Shown here in pieces: positions 6,544 through 14,963 of a DNA stretch of 64,000 bases (position 1 is its first letter; the number at the start of each line of letters is the position of its first letter). The position numbers and the translations under genes were made by a program. The stretch lies in NCBI RefSeq assembly GCF_025994315.1, contig NZ_BAQE01000030.1; one strand, 5' to 3'. Source of the stretch: Swaminathania salitolerans. Lineage in GTDB: Bacteria > Pseudomonadota > Alphaproteobacteria > Acetobacterales > Acetobacteraceae. The notes under the pieces are model-generated. The model searched no databases and was not told the DNA's origin. It worked only from the letters and a program-made list of their open reading frames with translations.

Positions 6544-7305
6544 TCACGCGCCGCTGCGAACCGGCAACCTGGCATTTTCGAGCGCGGCCTTCACCCCTGC
6601 AATCCCGAATGTCCCGAAATGAAAGACGCTCGCCGCGAGAAGGCCGCTCGCGCCCGATTGTGCGCCCTCGACGAAATGCTGCAGCGTTCCCACCCCGCCG
6701 GATGCCACAACAGGGATCGTAACGTCTCCGCAAACGGCGCGAAGCAACGCCAGGTCGAAACCCTCTCCCGTCCCGTCACGATCCATGCTGGTAAGGAGGA
6801 TTTCACCCGCCCCTCGCGCCTGCATTTCCCTGGCCCAGGACACCGCGTCGATCCCGGTAGGCTCACGCCCCCCTTTGGTAAAGACCTCCCAGCCACCGCG
6901 CCCGTTCGACCGGGCATCGATCGCCACGACAACGCATTGGCTGCCAAAGCGGTTGGCGGCTTCGTTGATAAGCCCGGGATTGGAGACGGCAGCCGAGTTG
7001 ACTGCGCATTTATCGGCCCCGGCCAGCAGAAGACGCCGCATATCGTCCGGCGTACGAACCCCTCCGCCGACGGTCAGTGGGAGAAAAACGCGTTCCGCCG
7101 TACGTCTTACGACCTCGAGAATCGTATCCCGGTTTTCGACGCTTGCGGTGATATCGAGAAAGGTCAGTTCATCGGCACCGGCAGCATCGTACACGATGGC
7201 CTGCTCGACCGGGTCGCCCGCGTCACGGAGCGAGACGAAGTTGACCCCTTTGACGACCCGACCATCCTTGACGTCCAGACACGGGATGACACGCAGTTTG
7301 AGCAT
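6544..7305 (-). CDS. hisF: Imidazole glycerol phosphate synthase, cyclase subunit
   Basis: A 253-residue TIM barrel that combines ammonia from HisH with PRFAR to give imidazole glycerol phosphate and AICAR. Both catalytic aspartates are present: 'RVIPCLDVKDGRVVKGVNF' at the N-terminus and 'LLTSMDRDGTGEGFDLALLR' around residue 135. Phosphate-binding loops 'VGGGVRTPDD' and 'ASGGVGTLQHF' are intact. The start shares one base with the hisA stop (TGATG at 7305), so it is translationally coupled. Confidence 0.97.
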   Translation of the reverse strand: MLKLRVIPCLDVKDGRVVKGVNFVSLRDAGDPVEQAIVYDAAGADELTFLDITASVENRDTILEVVRRTAERVFLPLTVGGGVRTPDDMRRLLLAGADKCAVNSAAVSNPGLINEAANRFGSQCVVVAIDARSNGRGGWEVFTKGGREPTGIDAVSWAREMQARGAGEILLTSMDRDGTGEGFDLALLRAVCGDVTIPVVASGGVGTLQHFVEGAQSGASGLLAASVFHFGTFGIAGVKAALENARLPVRSGA

Positions 7306-8675
7306 CAGGCACCTTCAACGATGCTGAGGGCCTCCGACAGGGAAATCCGGCCATCGTACAAGGCACGCCCGACGATCACGCCCTCGAGCCCCGGAACCTC
7401 CAGTGCAACGCGGCGGAAGGCGCGAAGATGCTCTGCGGTGCCGACTCCTCCGCTTGCGATGACCGGAATATGCAGCCGCCGCGCAAGATCGGCGGTCTGC
7501 TCCAGATCGAGCCCCTCCAGCATGCCGTCCCGCGTGATTTCCGTGAAAATGATCGCTGCGACGCCCGCATCCTGCATGCGCAAGGCAAGGTCACGGGCGT
7601 TGAGTTCGGAAATCTCCGCCCAACCCTCCGTCGCGACCCGTCCCTGACGCGCGTCGATTCCGGCGACGATCCGTCCCGGAAACGCCCGGGCCGCTTCCTT
7701 GACCAGTTGAGGATCCTTCACCGCGATCGATCCCAGTATGACCCGCGCCAGCCCGGCCTCAAGCCATTTTTCGATGGCCGAGAGATCGCGAATACCGCCG
7801 CCGAGCTGGACCGGAAGATCAGTCGCGCCGAGAATCGCCTCGACGGCCGCGCCGTTTGCGGAGCGTCCTGCGAAAGCGCCGTTGAGATCGACCACATGAA
7901 GATGCGAACAGCCCGCCTGTGCGAACTCCCGGGCCTGGCCGGCAGGATCCTCGGAATAGACGGTCGCCTCGTCCATCTCGCCACGGCGCAGACGCACGCA
8001 GGCTCCATCCTTGAGGTCGATCGCGGGATAAAGCGTCAGTTTCCGGGAGGCGGGGGCGGGGAGGTCGACCAAATCGGAACTCTCTTTTTCTTCTTTGGAA
8101 TATGGTTTGACCGAACTCCCCGAAAAACCGGGGGCCGGAGTCTCGATGCCGGGAGGCTGATCCAGACGCATCGTCATGAACAGACCGCGAATCACGCCGT
8201 CATGATTGCGCGCGTAGAATGGATGGATCCCCCATTCCACGAATCCGAGAGACCGGAACATCGCAATGGCCGATTTCTGGGTCTCGGGCACTTCGCAGTT
8301 CAGAACGCGACATCCGAGCCCTCTTGCTGCGGCGATCACGGCGTCGGCAAGAACGAACCCGAGCCCGCGGCCACGCATGTAAGGCGCGACGAAGTAGCCT
8401 CGTATCTGCGCCGTCTGTGCCTGGGCCTCGTTGTTTCGCGAGGGACGGACGAGCTGGGCGCAACCCTGTATCTGCCCTGTCTCGTCGCGCACCACGAAAA
8501 AACGCGTTTCCGGAACGAGGAGCAGTCCGTTGAAGTAACGCTCGAGCACAGCCCGTCCCGGAGGCGTGAGCCATCCGAGTCCGCCCCCGTCCAGAATTGC
8601 CGCCGTCGTGATCTCGCACAACGCCGCCATATCCGTTTCGTCAAGTCGCGAAAGACGCTCTGCGCGGTGATTCAC
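7305..8675 (-). CDS. hisA: GNAT acetyltransferase domain in frame with HisA (apparent fusion)
   Basis: One uninterrupted 456-codon frame. It starts with GTG at 8675 (VNHRAERLS), overlapping the hisH stop as GTGA. Residues about 1-160 are a GNAT N-acetyltransferase, with acetyl-CoA loop 'YFVAPYMRGRGLGFVLADAV'. A low-complexity linker ('PGFSGSSVKPYSKEEKES') follows. From about residue 215 there is a complete HisA barrel: catalytic Asp in 'LTLYPAIDLKDGACVRL' and in 'TEITRDGMLEGLDL', and phosphate loops 'QLGGGIRDL' and 'ASGGVGTAEH'. HisA isomerises ProFAR to PRFAR. No ATG precedes the HisA part. An in-frame TTG at 8072, behind AAAGAGAG, could start a separate 255-residue HisA. So either a true fusion or two products from one frame; the acetyltransferase substrate is unknown. 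Confidence 0.85.
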   Translation of the reverse strand: MNHRAERLSRLDETDMAALCEITTAAILDGGGLGWLTPPGRAVLERYFNGLLLVPETRFFVVRDETGQIQGCAQLVRPSRNNEAQAQTAQIRGYFVAPYMRGRGLGFVLADAVIAAARGLGCRVLNCEVPETQKSAIAMFRSLGFVEWGIHPFYARNHDGVIRGLFMTMRLDQPPGIETPAPGFSGSSVKPYSKEEKESSDLVDLPAPASRKLTLYPAIDLKDGACVRLRRGEMDEATVYSEDPAGQAREFAQAGCSHLHVVDLNGAFAGRSANGAAVEAILGATDLPVQLGGGIRDLSAIEKWLEAGLARVILGSIAVKDPQLVKEAARAFPGRIVAGIDARQGRVATEGWAEISELNARDLALRMQDAGVAAIIFTEITRDGMLEGLDLEQTADLARRLHIPVIASGGVGTAEHLRAFRRVALEVPGLEGVIVGRALYDGRISLSEALSIVEGA

Positions 8676-9313
8676 GGTGACCAGCTCAGGAAATTGGCCA
8701 TGATCCGAAGCCCTGTCTTCTGGCTTTTCTCGACATGAAACTGCGTGCCGCAACGATTGCCGCGAGCGACGATGGCCGGGACCAGATCGCCATAATCGGC
8801 GGTCGCGACGATATCGTCCGGGTCCCATCCCGTCAGGGCATAGGAGTGAACGAAATAACCGTGATCGCCCGGAGCGAGCCCCTGGGTGAGCGGATGCGCC
8901 CCGACGGTGAAATCGAGCGCATTCCATCCCATATGCGGGAGGCTGAGCCCCTGCGCCCGCGCATGCTCCATCAATGCGATGCTTCCCTTGATCCAGCCCA
9001 GACCCGAAGTGCAGCCATGCTCGAGCCCCTGTTCCGCCATGAGCTGCATACCCACGCAGATACCGAGGAAGGGAGTTCCCCGATCGGTCGCCTCGACAAG
9101 CGCCTCGCGCAGACCGCCCCGAAGGCCGGCAGCACAATGCGAAAACGCGCCCTGACCGGGAAGGATGATATGGTCGGCGCCGAGAACCACCTCGGGGGCG
9201 CCGGTGATCGTGACCTCGGCTTCAAGATCGAGACCGTTCACGACATGACGGGCGGTCTGGGCGGCAGAGGCGAGATTGCCTCCGTCATAATCGACGACGA
9301 CGATCTTCCTCAT
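8672..9313 (-). CDS. hisH: Imidazole glycerol phosphate synthase, glutamine amidotransferase subunit
   Basis: A 213-residue class I glutaminase that supplies ammonia to HisF. The triad is visible: nucleophile Cys in 'PFLGICVGMQLM' (about 85) and His plus Glu in 'GTQFHVEKSQKTG' near the C-terminus. The oxyanion region 'ILPGQGAFSHC' is present. The start at 9313 (MRKIVVVDYDGGN) overlaps the stop of the DUF2628 gene by ATGA. Its stop overlaps the GTG of the following GNAT-HisA gene. Confidence 0.96.
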   Translation of the reverse strand: MRKIVVVDYDGGNLASAAQTARHVVNGLDLEAEVTITGAPEVVLGADHIILPGQGAFSHCAAGLRGGLREALVEATDRGTPFLGICVGMQLMAEQGLEHGCTSGLGWIKGSIALMEHARAQGLSLPHMGWNALDFTVGAHPLTQGLAPGDHGYFVHSYALTGWDPDDIVATADYGDLVPAIVARGNRCGTQFHVEKSQKTGLRIMANFLSWSP

Positions 9314-9657
9314 GCCTGTTTCCCTCCCGCGCGATCGCTTGCGCGCAGCATGGCCTCGGCAGCGGAACGACCAAGCCACACGCCACAGGCCCTGTTTCCC
9401 TGGAGGCGCGACTCCCAGGCGATCAGCTCGCCTCCGAACAGGGCGAGCGTGCCATTCAGCAACGCCAGGCAAGGCAGCATCGGCACCGGAGCGAAACGCA
9501 CGATTGCAGCCGCAAGACAGGCCGTGAGCGAGAAGGAGATCCAGCTTCGCGAAAGCAGGAGCCCGAGCGGACCGAGCACGAGCAGGCGCCAGTGGAAGCC
9601 CTGCTTGATCATCTGCAGATCGTCATTCGCCCGGCGGAAGCCCTGAAAGCAGATCAC
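9310..9657 (-). CDS. DUF2628-like small membrane protein in the his operon
   Basis: A 115-residue protein with two hydrophobic segments (about 24-40 and 43-72). The phrase 'MIKQGFHWRLLVLGPLGLLL' matches the 'V..GFSW.A.LFGPLW.L' signature of DUF2628 proteins. It is locked between hisB and hisH by ATGA overlaps on both sides, so it is made together with the histidine enzymes. DUF2628 genes between hisB and hisH are a recurrent feature of Rhodospirillales/Acetobacteraceae. The function is unknown. Confidence 0.75.
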   Translation of the reverse strand: MICFQGFRRANDDLQMIKQGFHWRLLVLGPLGLLLSRSWISFSLTACLAAAIVRFAPVPMLPCLALLNGTLALFGGELIAWESRLQGNRACGVWLGRSAAEAMLRASDRAGGKQA

Positions 9658-10250
9658 AGGACCCCCTTGGTCGACGGAACGACCCCCACGGCGCGCGGAT
9701 CGGGTGCCACCGCCATGCGCAAAGCGCGTGCGAAGGCCTTGAACCCGCTCTCTGCTATATGGTGGGCGTTCCGACCCGCCTTGCAGGTCATGTGCAGGGC
9801 GAGCGAAGCCGCCATGGCGAAGGCCCGGTAGAACTCCTCGAAAAGCTCCGTATCCATCTCGCCGATCCGCTCGCGCTCGAACGTCACGTTCCAGGCGAGA
9901 TAGGGACGTCCCGAGAGATCGATGACGACCTCGCTCAACGCCTCGTCAAGCGGTACCAGAGCGTGTCCGAAGCGCGTCACGCCGCGCTTGTCTCCCAGCG
10001 CCTGGGCGAAGGCCTTGCCTAGGGCGATACCGATATCCTCGACCGTGTGATGGCCATCCACGTGAAGATCGCCCTGACAGCGAATCTCGAGGTCGAAACC
10101 GCCATGCCTGGCCAGGGCCGTAAGCATGTGGTCGAAAAAGCCGATCCCGCTATCGAGCTCGGCCTGTCCGCTCCCGTCGAGATCGATGGAGACGAGGATA
10201 TCGGTTTCACCGGTCTTGCGGTGAACGCTGGACTGTCTGGCGTCTGTCAT
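9654..10250 (-). CDS. hisB: Imidazoleglycerol-phosphate dehydratase
   Basis: A 198-residue monofunctional IGPD (sixth step of histidine synthesis) with no phosphatase domain. The metal-binding repeats are complete: 'GFFDHMLTALARHGGFDLEI', 'DGHHTVEDIGIALG' and 'GRNAHHIAESGFKAFARAL'. It is the first gene of the minus-strand his operon here and is divergent from the nitroreductase gene across a 77-base gap that must hold both promoters. Confidence 0.97.
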   Translation of the reverse strand: MTDARQSSVHRKTGETDILVSIDLDGSGQAELDSGIGFFDHMLTALARHGGFDLEIRCQGDLHVDGHHTVEDIGIALGKAFAQALGDKRGVTRFGHALVPLDEALSEVVIDLSGRPYLAWNVTFERERIGEMDTELFEEFYRAFAMAASLALHMTCKAGRNAHHIAESGFKAFARALRMAVAPDPRAVGVVPSTKGVL

Positions 10251-10327
10251 GCTTTCTCCATAACCTAATCCCCGCGATTACGCGATGGCCTCTTGGCGAG
10301 ACCGGGAGAACTTGCCATCTATCCGAC

Positions 10328-10936
10328 ATGACAAGCGCTCCTTCGGCTCCCTCCGCTCTCGACGTCCTGCTCTCCCGGGCCTCAACCGACCATCTGGTCG
10401 CGCCAGCCCCCGACAAGGCCCAGATCGCCCGCATCCTTTCCGCAGGCATCCGGGCGCCGGATCACGGGAAGATCAGGCCATGGCGTTATGTCGTGATCAA
10501 GGGAAAGCATCGCGCGGCCTTCGCCGAACTCGTCGTCAGGGCCATGATCGCCGCAGATCCCGAGGTTCCGGAGAAAAAGATCCAGAAACGTCGCGAGCGT
10601 TTCTCCGAGATGCCCATGATCATTGCCCTTGTCATGGCTCTGCGGCCGGAGGGGAAAATCCCTCTCGACGAACAGAAGCTTTCGGTCGGAGCGGGTGCGA
10701 TGAACGTGCTCAACGCCCTCCATGCGGAAGGATTCGGCGGTTTCTGGGTCTCGAGCGATTTTGCGGGAGAGGAGGTCTTCCGGGCAGGTCTCGGTCTCGA
10801 AGGGGCGCAGACGCTTGCAGGATTTCTCTTCGTCGGAACGCCGGAAAAACCTGTAACAGGCAGCAAGCGCCCGGATATCGAGGATTACATGGCCATCTGG
10901 AAGGGAGAGCCAGTCGCATTCGGAGCAGACCGGTGA
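10328..10936 (+). CDS. YdjA-like nitroreductase
   Basis: A 202-residue FMN-dependent oxidoreductase of the small YdjA/RutE-type group. 'GIRAPDHGKIRPWRYVVIKG' is the FMN-binding arginine region, and 'FGGFWVSSDF' and 'FLFVGTPEKP' match the YdjA C-terminal half. Family members reduce nitro-compounds or quinones with NAD(P)H; the natural substrate is unknown. The stop overlaps the GTG of the ubiquinone hydroxylase gene (GTGA at 10933-10936), so both are co-translated. Confidence 0.88.
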   Translation: MTSAPSAPSALDVLLSRASTDHLVAPAPDKAQIARILSAGIRAPDHGKIRPWRYVVIKGKHRAAFAELVVRAMIAADPEVPEKKIQKRRERFSEMPMIIALVMALRPEGKIPLDEQKLSVGAGAMNVLNALHAEGFGGFWVSSDFAGEEVFRAGLGLEGAQTLAGFLFVGTPEKPVTGSKRPDIEDYMAIWKGEPVAFGADR

Positions 10937-12201
10937 GCCGCACCTACGATATCACCATCGCCGGTGCCGGCCCTGCCGGGCTCGCCTGCGCCTTGTCCCT
11001 TGCCGGGGAAGGCAGACGCGTCGCCCTCATCGATCCGGCGCCGGAGCCGGTGCTGGCCGAGCCGTCTTTCGACGGGAGGGAAATCGCCCTGACGCATCAC
11101 GCACGCGACTGGCTGGAGCGTCATGGTGTCTGGGATCACATACCGGGAAACAGTGTTTCGCCCCTGCGGACGGCGCGCATCGAATCCGGGCAGGATGCGC
11201 CCGCGCATCCTGGCGGGGCACTCCTCTTCACGTCCCGGAATCAGGGCAGGGAGGCCCCGGACGGAGAAGCACCGGGCGGAGGAGCACTGGAGGGAGAAGC
11301 GCTCGAGGGAGAAGCGCTGGGCCATCTCGTTCCCAACCATCTGATCCGGGCGGCGCTCTATCGACGCTGCCTTACGGAATCGCGAATCACGCTCATGGCA
11401 GGACGAGGCGTCATCGCAAGCTCGGGTAATCGCGACCGGGCCACTGTCCTTCTGACAGACGATACGCTGATCGACAGCGACCTGCTCATCGCGGCCGATG
11501 GCCGCTTCTCGCGCATCCGGCAGGCACGCGGTATCGGCGCGATCGTGCATGATTTCGGCAAGGAGATCCTGGTCTGCCGTATGCGCCACCCGGAACCGCA
11601 TGACGGGGTGGCATTGCAGTGGTTCGATGAGGGACAGACGATCGCGCTCCTTCCCGTCGCCTCGGACGGGCAGCCCGGTTTTCTCTCCTCTCTCGTTCTT
11701 ACACTGGATCCGGTCGATATCGCGCATCTCAAGGATATGGATGAGGGCGACTTCAGCCGGGAAATCACCCGCCGCACGCAAAACCGGCTCGGTGGGATGA
11801 TGCTCGAAAGCGCGCGGCGCTCCTATCCACTCAGAACCGTTTATGCCCATCGTTTCGAAACGACCCGTCTCGCCCTGATCGGCGATGCCGCTGTCGGGAT
11901 GCATCCGATCACCGCTCATGGATTCAATCTCGGCCTCAAGGGGCAGGAGATCCTGTCGGAGGAAATCCGGCAGGGCGATGGCGATCCCGGTCACAGCGAT
12001 GTTCTGCGTCGTTTCGAGCGGCGCCATCGTCAGGCGACCGCACCGCTCTTCGCGGCGACGAACGGCATCGCGACGCTCTATACGCACGATTCCCGACCGA
12101 GCCTCGTGCTCAGGCGGGCGGGCCTCAGGATTGCGGAGCGCATGACGCCCTTCAAGTCGTTCGTGACCGGCTTTCTGATGGATCGCAACGCGGCACACTG
12201 A
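10933..12201 (+). CDS. ubiM: UbiH/UbiM-family FAD-dependent ubiquinone hydroxylase
   Basis: A 422-residue protein starting with GTG (VSRTYDITIAG), chosen by the GTGA overlap with the nitroreductase gene. It has the FAD dinucleotide fold 'DITIAGAGPAGLACALSLAG', the 'DGREIALTHHARDWLERHGV' stretch characteristic of UbiM, 'LIAADGRFSRIRQARG' (DG motif) and 'LIGDAAVGMHPITAHGFNLG' (GD motif). It hydroxylates the benzoquinone ring during ubiquinone synthesis. An insertion at residues about 104-129 contains a duplicated E-G-E-A-L unit (15-bp DNA repeat at 11290-11319), a loop normally much shorter. UbiM versus UbiH/UbiF is judged from the N-terminal motif. Confidence 0.82.
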   Translation: MSRTYDITIAGAGPAGLACALSLAGEGRRVALIDPAPEPVLAEPSFDGREIALTHHARDWLERHGVWDHIPGNSVSPLRTARIESGQDAPAHPGGALLFTSRNQGREAPDGEAPGGGALEGEALEGEALGHLVPNHLIRAALYRRCLTESRITLMAGRGVIASSGNRDRATVLLTDDTLIDSDLLIAADGRFSRIRQARGIGAIVHDFGKEILVCRMRHPEPHDGVALQWFDEGQTIALLPVASDGQPGFLSSLVLTLDPVDIAHLKDMDEGDFSREITRRTQNRLGGMMLESARRSYPLRTVYAHRFETTRLALIGDAAVGMHPITAHGFNLGLKGQEILSEEIRQGDGDPGHSDVLRRFERRHRQATAPLFAATNGIATLYTHDSRPSLVLRRAGLRIAERMTPFKSFVTGFLMDRNAAH

Positions 12202-12452
12202 GCGCCTCCGCGTCCCGGGCCTCGCGCCGCCCGATCCGTGCATGCAAGCAACTCCCCGGGGGTGGCGCCTTGCCGTGAAAACCATCCAGACCCGGATCCC
12301 GGCCGCGCACATCCTCCGGTGATCCGTCTCTCGACGAATCCATCAGGCATATACCGACCTCGCACGCCGCGGAATGGAAGCGCAGGTGTCGTGCCGGAGA
12401 ATGTCCGGCCTGCCGCCGGGACGCAGCGTTCATGCCCCGTAACAAGGACGGG

Positions 12453-12881
12453 TCAGGGATGCATGTTTCCCAAATCGACCTGACCCGGCATCGCCAGACC
12501 GTGGCTTACAATACTGCTGTTTTCGTAAGCTTCGCCAAAGGGCTTCAGGTTCGCCCCGGTATTCGGGTCTCTCCCGTAGGTCGCGCCATTCGAAATCCCG
12601 ATACGCCCTATCCAGGGTAGATCGACAGACGTTTCCGGGCTCTCGTCAGTGGGCGCGGCGTTCGTTTCAGGGACCGGCTGATAGCGTCGAGACCCGTGCA
12701 CGGAAAGAAATTCATTTACCGATGCACCACGACTATCTCCCGGAAGAGAGCCCTTCGATGCGGAGCCGGAAGAGTGTTGTGCCGGGATAGGTGATCTGTC
12801 TCGACCGGAACCACGAGCGATCGACGGATCGCAACACCCAAGCATGATAATGGAAACCGACAGAAGACATAAACTTCTCAT
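12453..12881 (-). CDS. Putative small lipoprotein
   Basis: A 142-residue frame whose first 16 residues ('MRSLCLLSVSIIMLGC') form a lipoprotein signal with lipobox M-L-G-C. The rest is Ser/Gly/Pro-rich and probably disordered ('AQHSSGSASKGSLPGDSRGA'), ending in 'IGISNGATYGRDPNTGANLK', which could be a small fold. No known family is recognised. It stands alone between ubiM and decayed mobile DNA. An upstream in-frame start six residues earlier is possible. Coding status is moderately likely. Confidence 0.5.
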   Translation of the reverse strand: MRSLCLLSVSIIMLGCCDPSIARGSGRDRSPIPAQHSSGSASKGSLPGDSRGASVNEFLSVHGSRRYQPVPETNAAPTDESPETSVDLPWIGRIGISNGATYGRDPNTGANLKPFGEAYENSSIVSHGLAMPGQVDLGNMHP

Positions 12882-13044
12882 CTCGCCCCTCGCCACCAAA
12901 ACACCCCCGAAACGCTTGCGCTGTTCTTGAGGATGTACTTTGCGATAGCCTAGTGAAAATACGGTATCGCAGCAAAGTGTATATTATCGACCATCCCTGA
13001 AGCGTTTTTTTACGCTGAGAGAGTCGAGGGGCCACGATTCCGCG

Positions 13045-13350
13045 TATAACTCGATAAACCGACGGCGGCGAATGTGCGGGGGCCGATGCTCAAACCGACC
13101 GCGCCTTCGCCAGATCTGGCTTCCGGGATGGCTGGCACCGGCCCTTACGATGCAACGAAATGCGCCATCATCGCCATGGCACGCTCCTGGGCCACGGCCA
13201 TGGCGCCACGCGGAATTCGCGCGGACATACTCGTCCCCGACCCGATCGAGACAAATTTCGAAGCTTTCTCCCTGACGAATCACGCAGAGGGTTGGAGGAT
13301 TTCGTCGTCAGTCACGTCCCCACGAGGCGTGCGCGGTACGCGGCGGCCTG
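13045..13350 (+). pseudogene. Decayed fragment of a short-chain dehydrogenase, second copy of the gene at 16189
   Basis: The DNA from about 13045 to 13350 aligns with about 16490-16830 of the intact SDR gene. Long shared stretches include GCGCCATCATCGCCATGG and CCACGCGGAATTCGCG. The 5' half of the gene is missing. An internal stretch holding the catalytic Ser and Tyr surroundings is deleted. One T is lost in the run after GAGACAAA (TTT here, TTTT in the intact gene), which shifts the frame. It is a dead duplicate, diverged enough not to be recent. Confidence 0.8.
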
Positions 13351-13396
13351 ATGGGTCCGCCGGGAAAAGAGGCGTGCCCGGTCTTTCGAACAGGGG

Positions 13397-13672
13397 GTTA
13401 AGCTATAGGCGGGCCTGAGAGAGGACGGATTTATGGGCAAGATTACGCGGAAGAGGTATTCGGGCGCGTTCAAGTTGCAGGTTGGGATTGCGGCATGGAT
13501 CGCGCATGACAACGGGCAGTATTCGGCTTTGGCTGGACGCACGCCCGATGAGGCGTATCATGACGCGCCGGCATCCCTTTGGTCCGGGGCTAACCCCGGA
13601 CCAAAGGGCCAACAGCAACACTGTCAACCTGACAGCATGACAACAACCGGCTATAGCTTATCAGGCCCGCAA
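13397..13672 (+). mobile_element. Internally deleted IS3-family remnant
   Basis: An ATG at 13433 begins 'MGKITRKRYSGAFKLQV', the usual N-terminus of IS3-family OrfA. After about 20 codons it jumps to 'ALAGRTPDEAYHDA', the usual C-terminus of the OrfB integrase. The whole catalytic core is deleted, so it cannot transpose by itself. Near the two ends the 10-mers TAAGCTATAG and GCGGGCCTGA occur (13399-13418) and recur inverted but in swapped order at 13651-13670. A 15-bp perfect hairpin lies inside. Confidence 0.7.
13575..13608. repeat. Perfect 15-bp inverted repeat with 4-base loop
   Basis: CCCTTTGGTCCGGGG (13575-13589), CTAA, CCCCGGACCAAAGGG (13594-13608). It lies inside the IS3 remnant right after the conserved OrfB C-terminal codons. 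It would form a very stable cruciform or RNA hairpin and could act as a terminator on either strand, though no T-run follows. Confidence 0.7.
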
Positions 13673-13844
13673 AGCTGTCCGAGCGAACGGAGCCACCTCC
13701 GTAGGTTAGATGCGCGCAGTCTTGCATCGGACACACCACTTTACGATCCGTTCCTACATCCAGGAAAGGTACAGTGGGAAACTACAGGTATAGATTGAAT
13801 TTTTGCGATCCTCTTCCGCGGTAATGCCTTCAAGGAAAAATAAG

Positions 13845-14963
13845 ATGGGCAGGAATAACAGGAGTCAATACGTCGACATATTGCGTGGAATCTCAATATT
13901 CTTAGTACTAATTCACCATTTTAGCATTGTATATAGGTATGAAGATAATGACTCTATCCTGTCGGCAATATTTCACGCCTCAAGGTATATCTCAAGAAAT
14001 GGCAACTACGCAGTTACTATGTTTTTTGCTATATCGGGATATCTGATCACATCGAATGCCTATCGGCACTGGGGGGTTTTAAGTAATATTCAAATCAAAA
14101 CATTTTATATATTCCGTGCCGCACGGATTTTGCCATGTCTCCTCCTTTTGTTGATTGTAGTCAATTTGATGGCGTTCTACGGGTTTGATATTTTTCAGAA
14201 TCATTCAGAATTTGGCGGTACAGTATCTTGGTGGTTGGTAAACCTAGCATCTTTGACATATTGGATTAACATATTGATGCGTTTTCATGGATGGTTCAAT
14301 TATGTTCTTTGTGTGCAATGGTCTTTAGCTATCGAAGAGGTTTTTTATATTATCTTCCCTATCTTCTGTGTCCTATTCCGCAGGGAACGAAACTTAATCT
14401 TTGTATGGGGAGTTTTCATATCTATCGGTCCTATATGGAGGTTCTTTTATCACGGCTCCGAATATGACGAGCTCAACTCCTATCTATCGTGCTTTGACGG
14501 CATAGCTTTTGGTTGCATTGCAGCTGTGATTGATAAATCCATCAATCCAAGACCAGAATTAGCCAAGATGATAATATTAACTTCTTCTTTTTTCATGACC
14601 ATATTTTATCTGACCCAATGGGTCGGACAAAGTGCTTATTACGGCGTTACATTTATGGCATTTGGAACATCTGTTATTCTAGTTGGACAATCCAGATTGA
14701 AACAGAATGTCTGGCGTTTTTGGGTCCCAGTGGCCAATTTAGGGCGAAACAGCTACGAGCTGTATCTGTTCCACTTACTTGTTCTGGCTCTAATCCAGAT
14801 TGCTTATCCTTCAGGGACGGTAAGTGGAAAAACAGAACTTTTTCTTCTTTCCATCTTTTTGGTTTCTGCGATCTCATTTTCACTTATAGTAAGTCGACTG
14901 TATTCGAATCCATTGAATAAGTTTTTCCGAGAAAGATTTCGGGATCGAAGAACCGCAAATTAG
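13845..14963 (+). CDS. Acyltransferase 3 family membrane protein
   Basis: A 372-residue protein with about ten membrane segments. The N-terminal signature 'QYVDILRGISIFLVLIHHFS' contains the conserved Arg and His of acyltransferase-3 (OafA/NodX-type) proteins; 'VQWSLAIEEVFYIIFPIFC' is another family hallmark. These enzymes O-acetylate surface polysaccharides or lipids. The start at 13845 follows AAGGA (13830-13834). The gene is far more AT-rich than its neighbours, a strong sign of horizontal transfer. Its stop codon TAG is made partly by the terminal bases of the IS630 element; before insertion it would have been TAA, with the same protein. Confidence 0.9.
   Translation: MGRNNRSQYVDILRGISIFLVLIHHFSIVYRYEDNDSILSAIFHASRYISRNGNYAVTMFFAISGYLITSNAYRHWGVLSNIQIKTFYIFRAARILPCLLLLLIVVNLMAFYGFDIFQNHSEFGGTVSWWLVNLASLTYWINILMRFHGWFNYVLCVQWSLAIEEVFYIIFPIFCVLFRRERNLIFVWGVFISIGPIWRFFYHGSEYDELNSYLSCFDGIAFGCIAAVIDKSINPRPELAKMIILTSSFFMTIFYLTQWVGQSAYYGVTFMAFGTSVILVGQSRLKQNVWRFWVPVANLGRNSYELYLFHLLVLALIQIAYPSGTVSGKTELFLLSIFLVSAISFSLIVSRLYSNPLNKFFRERFRDRRTAN

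Noticed and set aside
8676..9137. Upstream extension of the GNAT-HisA frame
   Set aside because: The extra residues lie in the alternative frame of hisH and have Arg/Gly-rich shadow composition; GTG 8675 with the GTGA overlap is a better start.
10285..10932. Upstream extension of the ubiquinone hydroxylase frame
   Set aside because: It overlaps the whole nitroreductase gene and has no domain; the GTG at 10933 gives a correct FAD-binding N-terminus.
13433..13798. 121-codon frame as a gene
   Set aside because: It joins the first codons of an IS3 OrfA to the last codons of OrfB and then runs through a hairpin; a deletion product, not a functional protein.
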